From Oscillospiraceae bacterium (lineage in GTDB: Bacteria; Bacillota; Clostridia; Oscillospirales; Ruminococcaceae), in assembly GCA_017472965.1 (NCBI GenBank), contig JAFUNR010000006.1, positions 1 to 64,000 of the forward strand: 64,000 nucleotides of DNA, in the 5' to 3' direction. The notes beneath the pieces are model-generated. The model was given only the letters and a program-made list of their open reading frames with translations. It made no database searches and was not told the DNA's origin. Of this stretch, positions 15,657-24,500 are shown one piece after another (position 1 is the stretch's first letter; every line of letters starts with the position of its first letter). The position numbers and the translations under genes are program-made.

Positions 15657-17105
15657 TCAGCGGTTTTCCTGCGCACGGATGATGGCCTTGTAGTAATCCA
15701 CCGCAGCGGGCAGGGTGCCGGTCTCGATGTTTTCGTTCAGACCGTGCATGCCTGCCATCTGCTCCGGTCCGTAGCATACCGGCGAAAAACGCACACAGGC
15801 ATCGCACACACCGTCGTAAAAGCGGGCATCTGTGCCGCCGGTGACCACATAGGGCATCACGCCCACACCGGGGAAGATCTGACCGATGACGGATCTGGTG
15901 ATGGCGAAGGGTTCGCCGGAAAGATCCAGTGATCGGCTGGGTTTGCCGGCATACAGCACCTCGGTCTCCAGACCGTATTTTTTTGCCATGGCGGTGATCA
16001 GCTGCAGACTCTCATCGGTGCTCTGGTGGGGGATGAAGCGCAGATTGGCGCATACGCTGGCGGATTGCGGCAGCACATTGTAGCCGGAGGAACCGTTTTG
16101 CATGGTGAATGCAATGGTGGTGCGCAGCATGGCGGCGGCCTGTGCGCTGACCAGCGGGAGAATTGCTTTGACCAGCGGACGGAACAGCCACAGATTGCCC
16201 AGCACCAGCCGCATCCAGAAGGGCCCGGCATAGGGGGCAACCTCGCTGAACATGGCGGTGACAGCGGGGGAGAATTTGCTTTTGAAGGGGCTCTTTTTCT
16301 CCACAGCGCAGATGAATTTCGCCAGACGGGGGATGGGCGTGCCGCGCCCCGGCGTACTGGCATGACCGCCGTTGCTGTGGGCGGTGAAGCGCACATCGCC
16401 ATAGCCTTTTTCAAAGATGCCCACAGCGGCAAAATGTCCCTTGACACCCATCACAGGATCCTGCACAATGCTGCCGCCCTCATCGCACAGCATGAACAGA
16501 TGCACACCGTGCTCCTTCAGCCAGCCGGCCAGCCTGGGTGCACCGCTGCCGCCGATCTCCTCGGTACAGCTGCTGGCAAGATACACATCGCACGCGGGGG
16601 TGTAGCCCGCCTGCAGCAGCTCCTCCGCAGCCTGCAAAAAGGCCATCAGGCTGCACTTGGTGTCGCCCGCACCGCGGCCCCACACCTTGCCTTCGGCGAT
16701 CACGCCGCCAAAGGGGGGATATTTCCACTCGCCGGTGGCTTCCACCACATCCATGTGCGCCATCAGCAGAATGGGCTCTTTATCGGAAACACCTTTCCAT
16801 TTCAGCAGCAGATTGCCGTCGATCTCGATCTTTTCGCAGGCGGCGAAAACGGTGGGAAAGAGCTGCTCCAGCAGCCCGTGAAAAGCGCGGAATTTATCGA
16901 TGGCCGGGTCGGCACGGTCGGAGATGGTCTCCATCTGCACCATGCGGGAGAGCTTTTGTGCGTAGGCATCGATACGTTCGCTGTCATCGGAAAGCCGGCA
17001 GTGCGTGGTTTTGCGGGGGGTGAGCAGCGTGCGGATCACCGCAGCGGCAAGCAGCACCAGTGCCGCGCCCAGCACGCAGGCAAGCAGGATCAGAATGGTT
17101 CGCAT
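15657..17105 (-). CDS. membrane-anchored M20-family metallopeptidase
   Basis: The 482-residue protein resembles PM20D1/carboxypeptidase S-type M20 enzymes that hydrolyse N-acyl amino acids or dipeptides. A single N-terminal transmembrane helix (residues 3-27) is followed by the two-metal site: H117 and D119 in AHMDVVEATGEW, D148 in GRGAGDTK, and E182-E183 in SCTEEIGG. A dimerisation-type domain follows near residues 230-380. The start has GGAGGAATAAGCC just upstream and lies 3 bases after the preceding gene's stop. It is the last gene of an operon with two multi-helix membrane proteins, suggesting it processes what they transport. The orientation of the catalytic domain is not clear. Confidence 0.85.
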   Translation of the reverse strand: MRTILILLACVLGAALVLLAAAVIRTLLTPRKTTHCRLSDDSERIDAYAQKLSRMVQMETISDRADPAIDKFRAFHGLLEQLFPTVFAACEKIEIDGNLLLKWKGVSDKEPILLMAHMDVVEATGEWKYPPFGGVIAEGKVWGRGAGDTKCSLMAFLQAAEELLQAGYTPACDVYLASSCTEEIGGSGAPRLAGWLKEHGVHLFMLCDEGGSIVQDPVMGVKGHFAAVGIFEKGYGDVRFTAHSNGGHASTPGRGTPIPRLAKFICAVEKKSPFKSKFSPAVTAMFSEVAPYAGPFWMRLVLGNLWLFRPLVKAILPLVSAQAAAMLRTTIAFTMQNGSSGYNVLPQSASVCANLRFIPHQSTDESLQLITAMAKKYGLETEVLYAGKPSRSLDLSGEPFAITRSVIGQIFPGVGVMPYVVTGGTDARFYDGVCDACVRFSPVCYGPEQMAGMHGLNENIETGTLPAAVDYYKAIIRAQENR

Positions 17106-17108
17106 GGC

Positions 17109-17843
17109 TTATTCCTCCGCGGCGGCGGTTTCGGCCGCATCCCCATCGGCTGCCTGTGCGGCAGCTCTGGTCTCTTTGCGGAACAGCAGGAAGGCGTGGG
17201 CGATGCAGATGGCGCCGCTGACGATCATCAGGAAGCCCACACTGGAGATCAGGCTGGGCACAAAGATGAAAAGCAGTGTCATCACGGTCAGGGGGATCGC
17301 CACCAGCTTTTTGCCCTTGCGGAAATATTTGGTGGCCATCGCGCCGAACAGCGCGGGTACCACATTGTTGAAGGCGGGCTGCAGCTCCGGCATTTCCAGC
17401 ACCGGCTGCAGCGGGATCAGCAGCAGCACGCCCACGGTGATCACCAGCGTGGTCACCAGCGAAGAGGTGGCAATGGAAAGGGTGGAGACGATCTCATTCT
17501 CCGGTGTGCCGGCCTTGGCATCCACGATATCCCGCGCGTTGATGGCGCAGGGGATCTTCATGTTGATCAGATTGCCGGTGATAAAGGCAAGATAGCTGCC
17601 GCCGGCGCCCAGCATGGGGGTGTAGATCAGAAACTCCACGATGCAGCTGGGAATGTAGACGATGGCTACCTGTGCGAAGCCCTTCCAGAAAGCGCCCATA
17701 TCGGGCATGGCGCCCAGCACAGCACCCACGGCAAAGGGCACGGCGAGCATCATCAAAAGACCGGTGAGCAGACCGATGCGGCCCACCAGATGGGTGCGCT
17801 CATTGTATTTTGCAAAGTATTCCTGTTTTTGCAGCTCTGTCAT
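17109..17843 (-). CDS. multi-pass membrane protein, partner of DUF5058
   Basis: I do not know a name for this 244-residue protein. It has about six hydrophobic helices and two conserved-looking polar loops: GGSYLAFITGNLINMKIPC near residue 85 and GTPENEIVSTLSIATSS near residue 115. These resemble substrate-binding re-entrant loops of transporters. The C-terminus is an alanine/glutamate-rich tail. I chose ATG 17843 because the GGGGG site lies about 10 bases ahead; the ATG three codons earlier abuts it. It sits between DUF5058 (18-base gap) and the M20 peptidase (3-base gap), so a two-subunit transporter is a reasonable guess. Confidence 0.65.
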   Translation of the reverse strand: MTELQKQEYFAKYNERTHLVGRIGLLTGLLMMLAVPFAVGAVLGAMPDMGAFWKGFAQVAIVYIPSCIVEFLIYTPMLGAGGSYLAFITGNLINMKIPCAINARDIVDAKAGTPENEIVSTLSIATSSLVTTLVITVGVLLLIPLQPVLEMPELQPAFNNVVPALFGAMATKYFRKGKKLVAIPLTVMTLLFIFVPSLISSVGFLMIVSGAICIAHAFLLFRKETRAAAQAADGDAAETAAAEE

Positions 17844-17861
17844 GTCACACATCCCCCTTTC

Positions 17862-18617
17862 TTAAAAGATCATGCCGCAGACAACGGCGGCGGTCATGCC
17901 CACCAGCATACTGCCGGCGATGGAGAAATTTTCCACCCAAGGTTTGTGTTTCTTTTCGGCGATCCAGATGAAAACACCCATAGCCAGCGCGGCGCCCGCC
18001 AGTGTCATCAGCTGCAGATACTGCCCCGTGATGACCAGTGCGCCGTTTTGCAGCTGCACCAGCTGACCGATGTAGCTGCCGATGTATGCGGTGATCAGAC
18101 CGATGAACATGGCGTTCATGGCATCATCTCCAAAGCTGCGGCCGCCCTTTTTCTTGCCGCCCTGCAGCTTGGAGCAGTACTTTTTGCCGAACAGCAGCAT
18201 ACAGACCAGTCCCCAGATGATGCCCGCAGTCATCACCAGCGCGATGGTGGTGAAGGCCTGCAGCGTCATCTCCTCGGCGCGCAGTCCGGAAAGCCCGACG
18301 CTTTTGGCCGCGATATCCGCAACGCTGGCCTCATAGTGCAGTGCGCCGATGACGGAAAGCCGCAGCCACGGCAGCGGGATGCCCAGCGTACCGGAAAGCG
18401 CGATCACGCCCAGCAGAATGCTGATGGCGGGCAGCACGGTAAAGGTCATGCTGGAAGTGACAGCGCGTTTGAGCTTGGTGCGGTCCATGCCGACGGCGAT
18501 ACCGGCTTTCCATGCACGCACCAGCAGCACAAGGCTGAAGATGGCGACGAACAGGATCACCGCGCCGCAGATCAGATAGACCGGCAGACTGCTCATCTGT
18601 TTTAAAATGTCCTGCAT
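17862..18617 (-). CDS. DUF5058 family membrane protein
   Basis: The 251-residue protein has six or so transmembrane helices. Family-like features are the cytoplasmic loop VRAWKAGIAVGMDRTKLKRA near residue 33, TSSMTFTVLPAISILLGV near 55, and PLPWLRLSVIGALHYE near 80. Function of DUF5058 is unknown to me. The start ATG 18617 has GAGGAGG 10 bases upstream and a near-consensus promoter at 18676-18704. It is first in the operon with a second membrane protein and an M20 peptidase. Confidence 0.8.
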   Translation of the reverse strand: MQDILKQMSSLPVYLICGAVILFVAIFSLVLLVRAWKAGIAVGMDRTKLKRAVTSSMTFTVLPAISILLGVIALSGTLGIPLPWLRLSVIGALHYEASVADIAAKSVGLSGLRAEEMTLQAFTTIALVMTAGIIWGLVCMLLFGKKYCSKLQGGKKKGGRSFGDDAMNAMFIGLITAYIGSYIGQLVQLQNGALVITGQYLQLMTLAGAALAMGVFIWIAEKKHKPWVENFSIAGSMLVGMTAAVVCGMIF

Positions 18618-18675
18618 AACAGAATTCCTCCTCTTTTTGCTGCTTTATACAAAACAGCAGGTTTCTTTGTAAAAA

Positions 18676-18704
18676 ATTATACCTTCTTGGGCAAAACATT
18701 GCAA
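18676..18704 (-). promoter_or_regulatory. promoter of the DUF5058-M20 operon
   Basis: Read on the minus strand, TTGCAA (18699-18704) and TATAAT (18676-18681) are separated by exactly 17 bases. Confidence 0.75.
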
Positions 18705-18820
18705 GGTTCTCTTTTCTTTTTTGCGGAATCTGTTAAAATAGAAATAACGCAGCCGGAAGATATGCTGCGCACAGTATCTCCGGCAGGAAATCGGATAAGA
18801 GGATATGTGGAGGAGTGACG

Positions 18821-21727
18821 ATGTTCAACCGGAAATATATTGCAAACCATCATTTGTTTGGCGAGAATCGGCTCCCGACCCGTTCGCTGCTGCTGCCCGC
18901 ACAGGAAAAGGGGATCACATGGAAAAACTTCCCCGCCTCCGACCGCATTCAGCTGTTGAACGGTATGTGGAAGTTTTCCTGGCTTGCCGAAGATACTGCC
19001 GATGCGTTTTTTGCGCCGCAGTGGGAGGATGCCGGTTGGGATGATCTGCCTGTGCCCTCCATGTGGCAGTTCCACGGCTACGGCAGCTGTTTGTATCCCA
19101 ATGTGCGCTACTGCTTTCCTTACGATCCGCCGTATATTCACCGGGATAATCCGGTGGGGCTGTACCGGCTGCACTTTTGCGCTCATAAGCCCGAAGGCCG
19201 GGCCGTGCTGCGCTTCCTCGGGGTGGACAGCGCGTATTTTGTCTGGCTGAACGGAGAATACGTGGGCTTTTCCAAGGGCAGCCGCATTGCAGCGGAGTTT
19301 GATGTCACCGATGCCCTGCGGGAAGGGGAGAACCTGCTGGCGGTCAAGGTGTATACCTACTGTGACGGCTCCTATCTGGAAAATCAGGATATGCTGATGG
19401 CAAGCGGCATCTTCCGGGATGTGATGCTGGTTTATACCGGTAAAAATGCCCTGTGGGATTATACGCTGCTGCCCGATCCGGCAGGTTTTACAGTAAAATA
19501 CAGCTGTACCGTCGGCGATGTACCCGCCGCTGTGCGCTTTACGCTGCAGGATGCGCAGGGGAAAACGGCTGCGTGTGCAGTCGGTGCGATGCGTGCGACC
19601 GGTGAGGTTTATCTGCCGCTGGAAAACCCCGTCACATGGAATGCGGAATATCCCTATCTTTATACGCTTTTCATCGAGGTTGAGGAAAACGGAGCGGTCA
19701 TCGAAACGCACACGAAAAAAGCGGGCATTGCACACAGCTGCATTGATGGACATTTTCTGAAAATGAACGGCGTTCCCATCACGCTGAAGGGTGTCAACCG
19801 GCATGACAACAACCCCCGCCGCGGCCGCGCCGTCACGATGAAGCAGATCGAAGCCGAGCTGCGGGAGATCAAAGAAAACGGCCTGAACGCCATCCGCTGT
19901 TCCCATTACACAAATCATCCGTTCTTTTATGAGCTGGCATCCGAGCTTGGCATTTATGTGATGGATGAGGGCGATTGTGAATCTCACGGTGCCGAGACCA
20001 CCGGTGACCGCGGCGCGCTGAATAAGGATCCGGACTGGTTCGATGCTTTCTTTGACCGGTTTTCCCGGATGTATTATCTGAATAAAAATGAGACCTGCAT
20101 CAATATCTGGTCACTGGGCAATGAGAACGGCGCAGGGGGTAATGATGAGCGCTGCGCGGCATGGCTGGAACAGCAGGATGTGAAAAAACCGATCCGTTCC
20201 GATTGCGATCAGGAATTCTGCAATTTCCGTCAGATCGGCTATATGCCCATGCAATCGCTGCTGGATGCCCCGACGGATAAGCCTGTTCTCAACACCGAAT
20301 ACGCCCATGCGATGGGCAACAGCCCCGGCGGGCTGCAGGATATCTGGAACTGGATCTATGAGAATGAGCACGCCTGCGGCGGCTATGTGTGGGAATATAA
20401 AAGTCACGGCTTTTATACCGAAGGGCGCAAGGGCCGTCCGCGGTATCTGTACGGCGGTGATTTTCCGGATCATCATCATTGGTCCAACTTTTCACTGGAT
20501 GGCTTCCACACCAGCGACGGTACGCCGAAGCCGGCGTGGGAAGAGCTGCGCGAAGCGCTGGCGCCGGTCCATGTGCGCTGGGAGGCCGCCGGTATCTGTA
20601 TCAGAAACACATACGATTTCAAAACGCTGGACGGCGTTATGCTGCACTGGTCTGTGAATGCAAACGGTCTGCCTGTACGCAGCGGCTCACTTCCGCTGGA
20701 CGGACTTGCCCCGCACGCATGGCGCAGTGTGTCCCTGCCGCTGGAAACACAGGGCCTGAACGGAATTATCACAGCGGACTGTGAATTCTATGATGGCGAA
20801 AGGAAAATTGCTCATAAGCAGAAGATTCTGGCAGAGATTCCGCTCGAAAGGCAGGCGCCTGCCGCCTTTGTACACACGGTGGAAGCCTTTGATACGGATG
20901 TGACGGTGAGGGGGGCGGATTTCACCGCAGAGATCCGTAACGGTGTGCCCGCAAAGCTCATCAAAGACGGCAAAGTTGTGCTGGATGCACCCATGAGGCT
21001 CAACTGCTGGCGCGCTCCCACGGATAACGATGGCATCATCGGCTTTTCGCCGCGGCTTGCCGGTGAGTGGGCGGATCAGCTGGTGCACACCATGCGCTTT
21101 GGGTGTCATCGGGTGGAGGTGGACGATGCACCCGATGCGGTGACAGTGACCGCCTGCGGAAAATTCCTGCCGGAAAGCCATCAGTGGGGCTTTGATGTCT
21201 CTCTCACCTGCCGCATTCTGGCACACGGTGAAATGCTGCTTTCCTTTGATCTGCGCCCGTACGGCACCATCGGACCGAAGCTTTTGCCCCGCGTGGGTGT
21301 GTGCTTCGCACTGCCGGAGGATTATACACACTGTGAATGGCTTGGCCGCGGCCCCGGTGACAGCTATGCCGATCGCAAGGGCGCAGCGCCGATCGGCCTG
21401 TATGCTGCGGATGTGGAGCAGATGAACTTTCTTTACGATGTCCCGCAGGAGACCGGCAACCACGAGGATTGCCGTCGTCTGAAGGTTGCAGGCAGCGGGC
21501 GCGCATTGCGTTTTGAGGGGGAATTCTCCTTCTCGCTGCACGATTTCACACTGGAGGATCTAACTGCGGCGCGGCATTGTGACGAGCTGGAAAAAAGTGC
21601 GGAAAAATATCTGTACATCGATCATCGCCACCGCGGGCTGGGCTCCAACTCCTGCGGGCCGCAGCCGGAAAAGGAATACGAACTGCCCAACGGCGCTTTC
21701 GCTTGGGCGATTCGCATGATCCCGTAA
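18821..21727 (+). CDS. GH2 beta-galactosidase
   Basis: This 968-residue GH2 enzyme hydrolyses terminal beta-D-galactosides such as lactose or glycan galactose. Domains run in LacZ order: jelly-roll sugar-binding domain (about 1-200), Ig-like domain, TIM barrel (about 300-610), Ig-like linker and C-terminal beta-galactosidase small-chain domain (about 700-960). The acid/base is Glu435 in SLGNENG and the nucleophile is Glu493 in NTEYAHAMGN. NRHDNNPRRGRA and RCSHYTNHP are the usual barrel motifs. There is no signal peptide, so it is intracellular. I chose ATG 18821, 6 bases after GGAGGA. No lactose permease lies beside it. It is divergent from the DUF5058 operon. Confidence 0.95.
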   Translation: MFNRKYIANHHLFGENRLPTRSLLLPAQEKGITWKNFPASDRIQLLNGMWKFSWLAEDTADAFFAPQWEDAGWDDLPVPSMWQFHGYGSCLYPNVRYCFPYDPPYIHRDNPVGLYRLHFCAHKPEGRAVLRFLGVDSAYFVWLNGEYVGFSKGSRIAAEFDVTDALREGENLLAVKVYTYCDGSYLENQDMLMASGIFRDVMLVYTGKNALWDYTLLPDPAGFTVKYSCTVGDVPAAVRFTLQDAQGKTAACAVGAMRATGEVYLPLENPVTWNAEYPYLYTLFIEVEENGAVIETHTKKAGIAHSCIDGHFLKMNGVPITLKGVNRHDNNPRRGRAVTMKQIEAELREIKENGLNAIRCSHYTNHPFFYELASELGIYVMDEGDCESHGAETTGDRGALNKDPDWFDAFFDRFSRMYYLNKNETCINIWSLGNENGAGGNDERCAAWLEQQDVKKPIRSDCDQEFCNFRQIGYMPMQSLLDAPTDKPVLNTEYAHAMGNSPGGLQDIWNWIYENEHACGGYVWEYKSHGFYTEGRKGRPRYLYGGDFPDHHHWSNFSLDGFHTSDGTPKPAWEELREALAPVHVRWEAAGICIRNTYDFKTLDGVMLHWSVNANGLPVRSGSLPLDGLAPHAWRSVSLPLETQGLNGIITADCEFYDGERKIAHKQKILAEIPLERQAPAAFVHTVEAFDTDVTVRGADFTAEIRNGVPAKLIKDGKVVLDAPMRLNCWRAPTDNDGIIGFSPRLAGEWADQLVHTMRFGCHRVEVDDAPDAVTVTACGKFLPESHQWGFDVSLTCRILAHGEMLLSFDLRPYGTIGPKLLPRVGVCFALPEDYTHCEWLGRGPGDSYADRKGAAPIGLYAADVEQMNFLYDVPQETGNHEDCRRLKVAGSGRALRFEGEFSFSLHDFTLEDLTAARHCDELEKSAEKYLYIDHRHRGLGSNSCGPQPEKEYELPNGAFAWAIRMIP

Positions 21728-21781
21728 AGCACAGAACGGTAACACAATAGAGCAATCAAACGAAACGGAGGACGTTTCTTT

Positions 21782-22444
21782 ATGAATCTGAGTATTTTTG
21801 AAGTGCTGGGTCCCGTGATGATCGGCCCCAGCTCCAGTCACACGGCCGGCGCCGCCAAACTGGCGCGGGTGGCCGCCATGATCGCGGCGAAGCCTTTCAA
21901 CAAGGTGGATTTTGCGCTGCATGGCAGCTTCCTCAAGACCGGCCAGGGACATGGTACCCGTCTGGCGCTGCTGGCCGGTGCCATGGGTATTGCCGAGGAT
22001 GACGAAAGGCTGAAGGCTGCCGAGGCAATTGCGGCTGAAAAGGGTGTGGAGTACAGCTTCACCGAAGCCGAGCTGGATGATGTTCACGAAAATACAGCCT
22101 GCATCACCTTTTTCCATACCGATGGCAGTGTGAGCAGCATTACCGGCTGCAGCATCGGCGGCGGCCGCATCCGCATCACGGATGTGAACGGCATGGCTAC
22201 GGATATCTCCGCCGAGCAGCCCACCCTGCTCATCGAGCAGAATGATGTCAGCGGTGTCATCAGCACCATCTCTACGGCGCTGGCGGCAGAGGGTGTCAAC
22301 ATCGGCGTGATGCGCGTTGGCCGCAGCACCCGCGGCGGCGTGGCTTCCACCATCCTCGAGCTGGACGAGCCGGTTTCCGATGCGCTGGCGGCATGGCTGC
22401 AGGCCCTGCCCAATGTGCGGCGTGTCTGTGTCATCAATCTGTAA
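21782..22444 (+). CDS. sdaAB: L-serine dehydratase, iron-sulfur-dependent, beta subunit
   Basis: With the alpha subunit this cytoplasmic enzyme deaminates L-serine to pyruvate and ammonia using an oxygen-sensitive 4Fe-4S cluster. The 220-residue product has the SdaAB start FEVLGPVMIGPSSSHTAGAAK and a C-terminal ACT domain (about 147-220, starting PTLLIEQNDVSGVIS). The start has GGAGGA about 12 bases upstream. The split two-gene form is typical of Firmicutes. The alpha subunit follows after 15 bases. Confidence 0.95.
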   Translation: MNLSIFEVLGPVMIGPSSSHTAGAAKLARVAAMIAAKPFNKVDFALHGSFLKTGQGHGTRLALLAGAMGIAEDDERLKAAEAIAAEKGVEYSFTEAELDDVHENTACITFFHTDGSVSSITGCSIGGGRIRITDVNGMATDISAEQPTLLIEQNDVSGVISTISTALAAEGVNIGVMRVGRSTRGGVASTILELDEPVSDALAAWLQALPNVRRVCVINL

Positions 22445-22459
22445 GGGAGGGCGTCTGTC

Positions 22460-23335
22460 ATGTATCATTCCGTACGCGATCTGATCGATCAGGCCACCCA
22501 GCGGGGCGTTACCATCGGTACTGTTGTGCTGGAAAACGAGATGGCCTTTACCGAAAAAACTGCCGAAGAGGTGCGCAGTGAGCTGCGCCGCCGCTACGGC
22601 ATCATGAGCGAAAGCATTGTCCGTGCTCTGAATGAGCCGCAGCACATGGTGCTGGAGCTGATCAGCGGCCAGAGCAAAAAGCAGAATGACTACACCGCTG
22701 CCGGCAATACGCTGTGCGGTGAGCTGTTGGGCCGCATTATGTCGCGGGCGCTTTCCGCCTGCGAGGTCAATGCCTCCATGGGCCGTATTTGCGCCGCCCC
22801 CACGGCGGGCAGCTGCGGCATCGTGCCCGCCGTCGTCAGCGAGGTTGCCCGTGCGCGTGCCGTCAGCGAAGAGGTGCTGATGGATGCGCTGCTCACCGCC
22901 TGCGGCGTGGGAGCAGTCATCACCCGCAATGCCACTGTAGCCGGTGCCGAGGGCGGCTGTCAGGCCGAATGCGGCACAGCTGCGGCCATGGCGGGCGCTG
23001 CAGCCGTTATCATGGCGGGCGGCAGTGCCGAAATGGTGGATGCCTGCGTTGCCATTGTGCTGATGAACTGCATGGGTCTTGTCTGCGATCCGGTGGCAGG
23101 TCTGGTACAGCTGCCCTGCTCCTACCGCAATGCATCGCAGGCGGTCAATGCTGTGCTCAGCGCCGATCTGGCCCTTGCCGGACAGAACAGCGTGATCAGT
23201 GCGGACGAGGCCATCGCCGCCATGTATAAAGTGGGCCGCCAGCTGCCGCCCGAGCTGCGCGAAACCGCTGCCGGCGGTATTGCCGTTACGCCCACCGGTA
23301 AGAAGCTGCATAAAGAGCTGAAAAAGATGCAGTAA
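22460..23335 (+). CDS. sdaAA: L-serine dehydratase, iron-sulfur-dependent, alpha subunit
   Basis: This catalytic subunit of anaerobic-type L-serine dehydratase has 291 residues. The signature region GRICAAPTAGSCGIVPAV lies near residue 115, and cysteines suitable for the 4Fe-4S cluster occur at AGSCG, AECGTAAAM and MNCMGLVCDPVAG, the last a very conserved family stretch. It is coupled behind sdaAB with its own GGGAGG site. Pyruvate from serine would feed fermentation. Confidence 0.95.
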   Translation: MYHSVRDLIDQATQRGVTIGTVVLENEMAFTEKTAEEVRSELRRRYGIMSESIVRALNEPQHMVLELISGQSKKQNDYTAAGNTLCGELLGRIMSRALSACEVNASMGRICAAPTAGSCGIVPAVVSEVARARAVSEEVLMDALLTACGVGAVITRNATVAGAEGGCQAECGTAAAMAGAAAVIMAGGSAEMVDACVAIVLMNCMGLVCDPVAGLVQLPCSYRNASQAVNAVLSADLALAGQNSVISADEAIAAMYKVGRQLPPELRETAAGGIAVTPTGKKLHKELKKMQ

Positions 23336-23448
23336 AGTCCTGCGGCGCACCCGCTTTTGTCAGTGCGCTGTATTCCGTTCTTTTTTGCCGCTTAAAGACG
23401 GACAGCTGCGGCTGTTCCCGCCTGTGTGATGGAAAGCGAGGCTTTGCG

Positions 23449-24486
23449 ATGAAACAGCTTATCCGCCCGTCCCGGCTGCAGCCGGGCGATACTGTAGCTA
23501 CAGTCAGTCTTTCTGCCGGTCTTGCCGGCACGCCGCAGCTTCGCTGGCGGTATGAGCAGGGCAAGCGCCGCCTGCAGGAGGTTTTCGGCCTGCGTGTGGT
23601 GGAAATGCCCCATACCCTTGCGCCGCAGGATCATGTTGCGGCGCATCCCGAGGACCGCGCCGCCGATCTGATGCAGGCCTTTGCCGATCCGCAGATCAAG
23701 GCGGTCTTTTCCTGCATCGGCGGCAGCGACAGCATCCGGCTGCTGCCGTATATCGATTACGATGTGATCGCCGCCAATCCGAAAATTTTCTGCGGCTATT
23801 CCGATACCACCGTCAACCACCTGATGTGCTACAAGGCGGGGCTTGCCTCCTTTTACGGCCCGGCAGTGCTGACGGATTTTGCCGAAAATGTGGCCATGTC
23901 GCGCTACACGGTGCGTGCGGTGCGCCAAAGCCTGTTTGAAACCGACCCCGTGGGCAATGTGCCTGTGGCGGGCGCGGTCATTGCACCGCGCTCCAACTGG
24001 GATGAGGCCAACAAAAAGCTGCAGCGCTGCTATGAGCCCAACGCTCCCTATCTGCTGCTGCAGGGCAGGGAAACGGTGCGCGGGCGGCTCATCGGCGGCT
24101 GCTTTGAGGTGCTGAGCAATCTGCGCGGCACGGAGCTTTTTCCGCCGGCAGAGGATTTTGACGACGCTATCCTGTTTTTGGAAACCAGCGAGGTGCACGC
24201 TCCGGTCTGGATGATCGAGGACGGTCTGCGCACGCTGGGGGCAATGGGCGTTCTGCAGCGGCTTTCCGGCATTCTGTGGGGCCGTCCGCAGGGCGGTGTG
24301 CTGTTTGAGGAATACGCTGCCGCCATCCCCGCCGTGCTGGCGGAATTCGGCTGCACCGAGCTGCCGGTGCTGTACAATGCCAGCTTCGGCCACAATGAAC
24401 CGAAAATGATCCTGCCCTATGGCACACTTGCCGAGATCGACAGCGAAAAATGCCGTTTTGCCATTCTGGAAAGCGGCGTGGTGTAA
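23449..24486 (+). CDS. S66-family LD-carboxypeptidase (LdcA/MccF-like)
   Basis: This 345-residue serine peptidase of clan S66 normally removes the terminal D-alanine from murein tetrapeptides during cell-wall recycling; MccF-type relatives cleave acyl-sulfonyl adenylates. Visible are SLSAGLAGTPQ at the N-terminus, the strand FSCIGGSDSIRLLPYID, the nucleophile Ser118 in FCGYSDTTVNH, and the closing NASFGHNEPKMILPYG bearing the catalytic His. No signal peptide is present, so it is cytoplasmic. It sits immediately before the alpha-galactosidase gene (14 bases), so the two may be co-transcribed. MccF-like activity cannot be excluded. Confidence 0.88.
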   Translation: MKQLIRPSRLQPGDTVATVSLSAGLAGTPQLRWRYEQGKRRLQEVFGLRVVEMPHTLAPQDHVAAHPEDRAADLMQAFADPQIKAVFSCIGGSDSIRLLPYIDYDVIAANPKIFCGYSDTTVNHLMCYKAGLASFYGPAVLTDFAENVAMSRYTVRAVRQSLFETDPVGNVPVAGAVIAPRSNWDEANKKLQRCYEPNAPYLLLQGRETVRGRLIGGCFEVLSNLRGTELFPPAEDFDDAILFLETSEVHAPVWMIEDGLRTLGAMGVLQRLSGILWGRPQGGVLFEEYAAAIPAVLAEFGCTELPVLYNASFGHNEPKMILPYGTLAEIDSEKCRFAILESGVV

Positions 24487-24500
24487 AAAGGAGAACCCCG

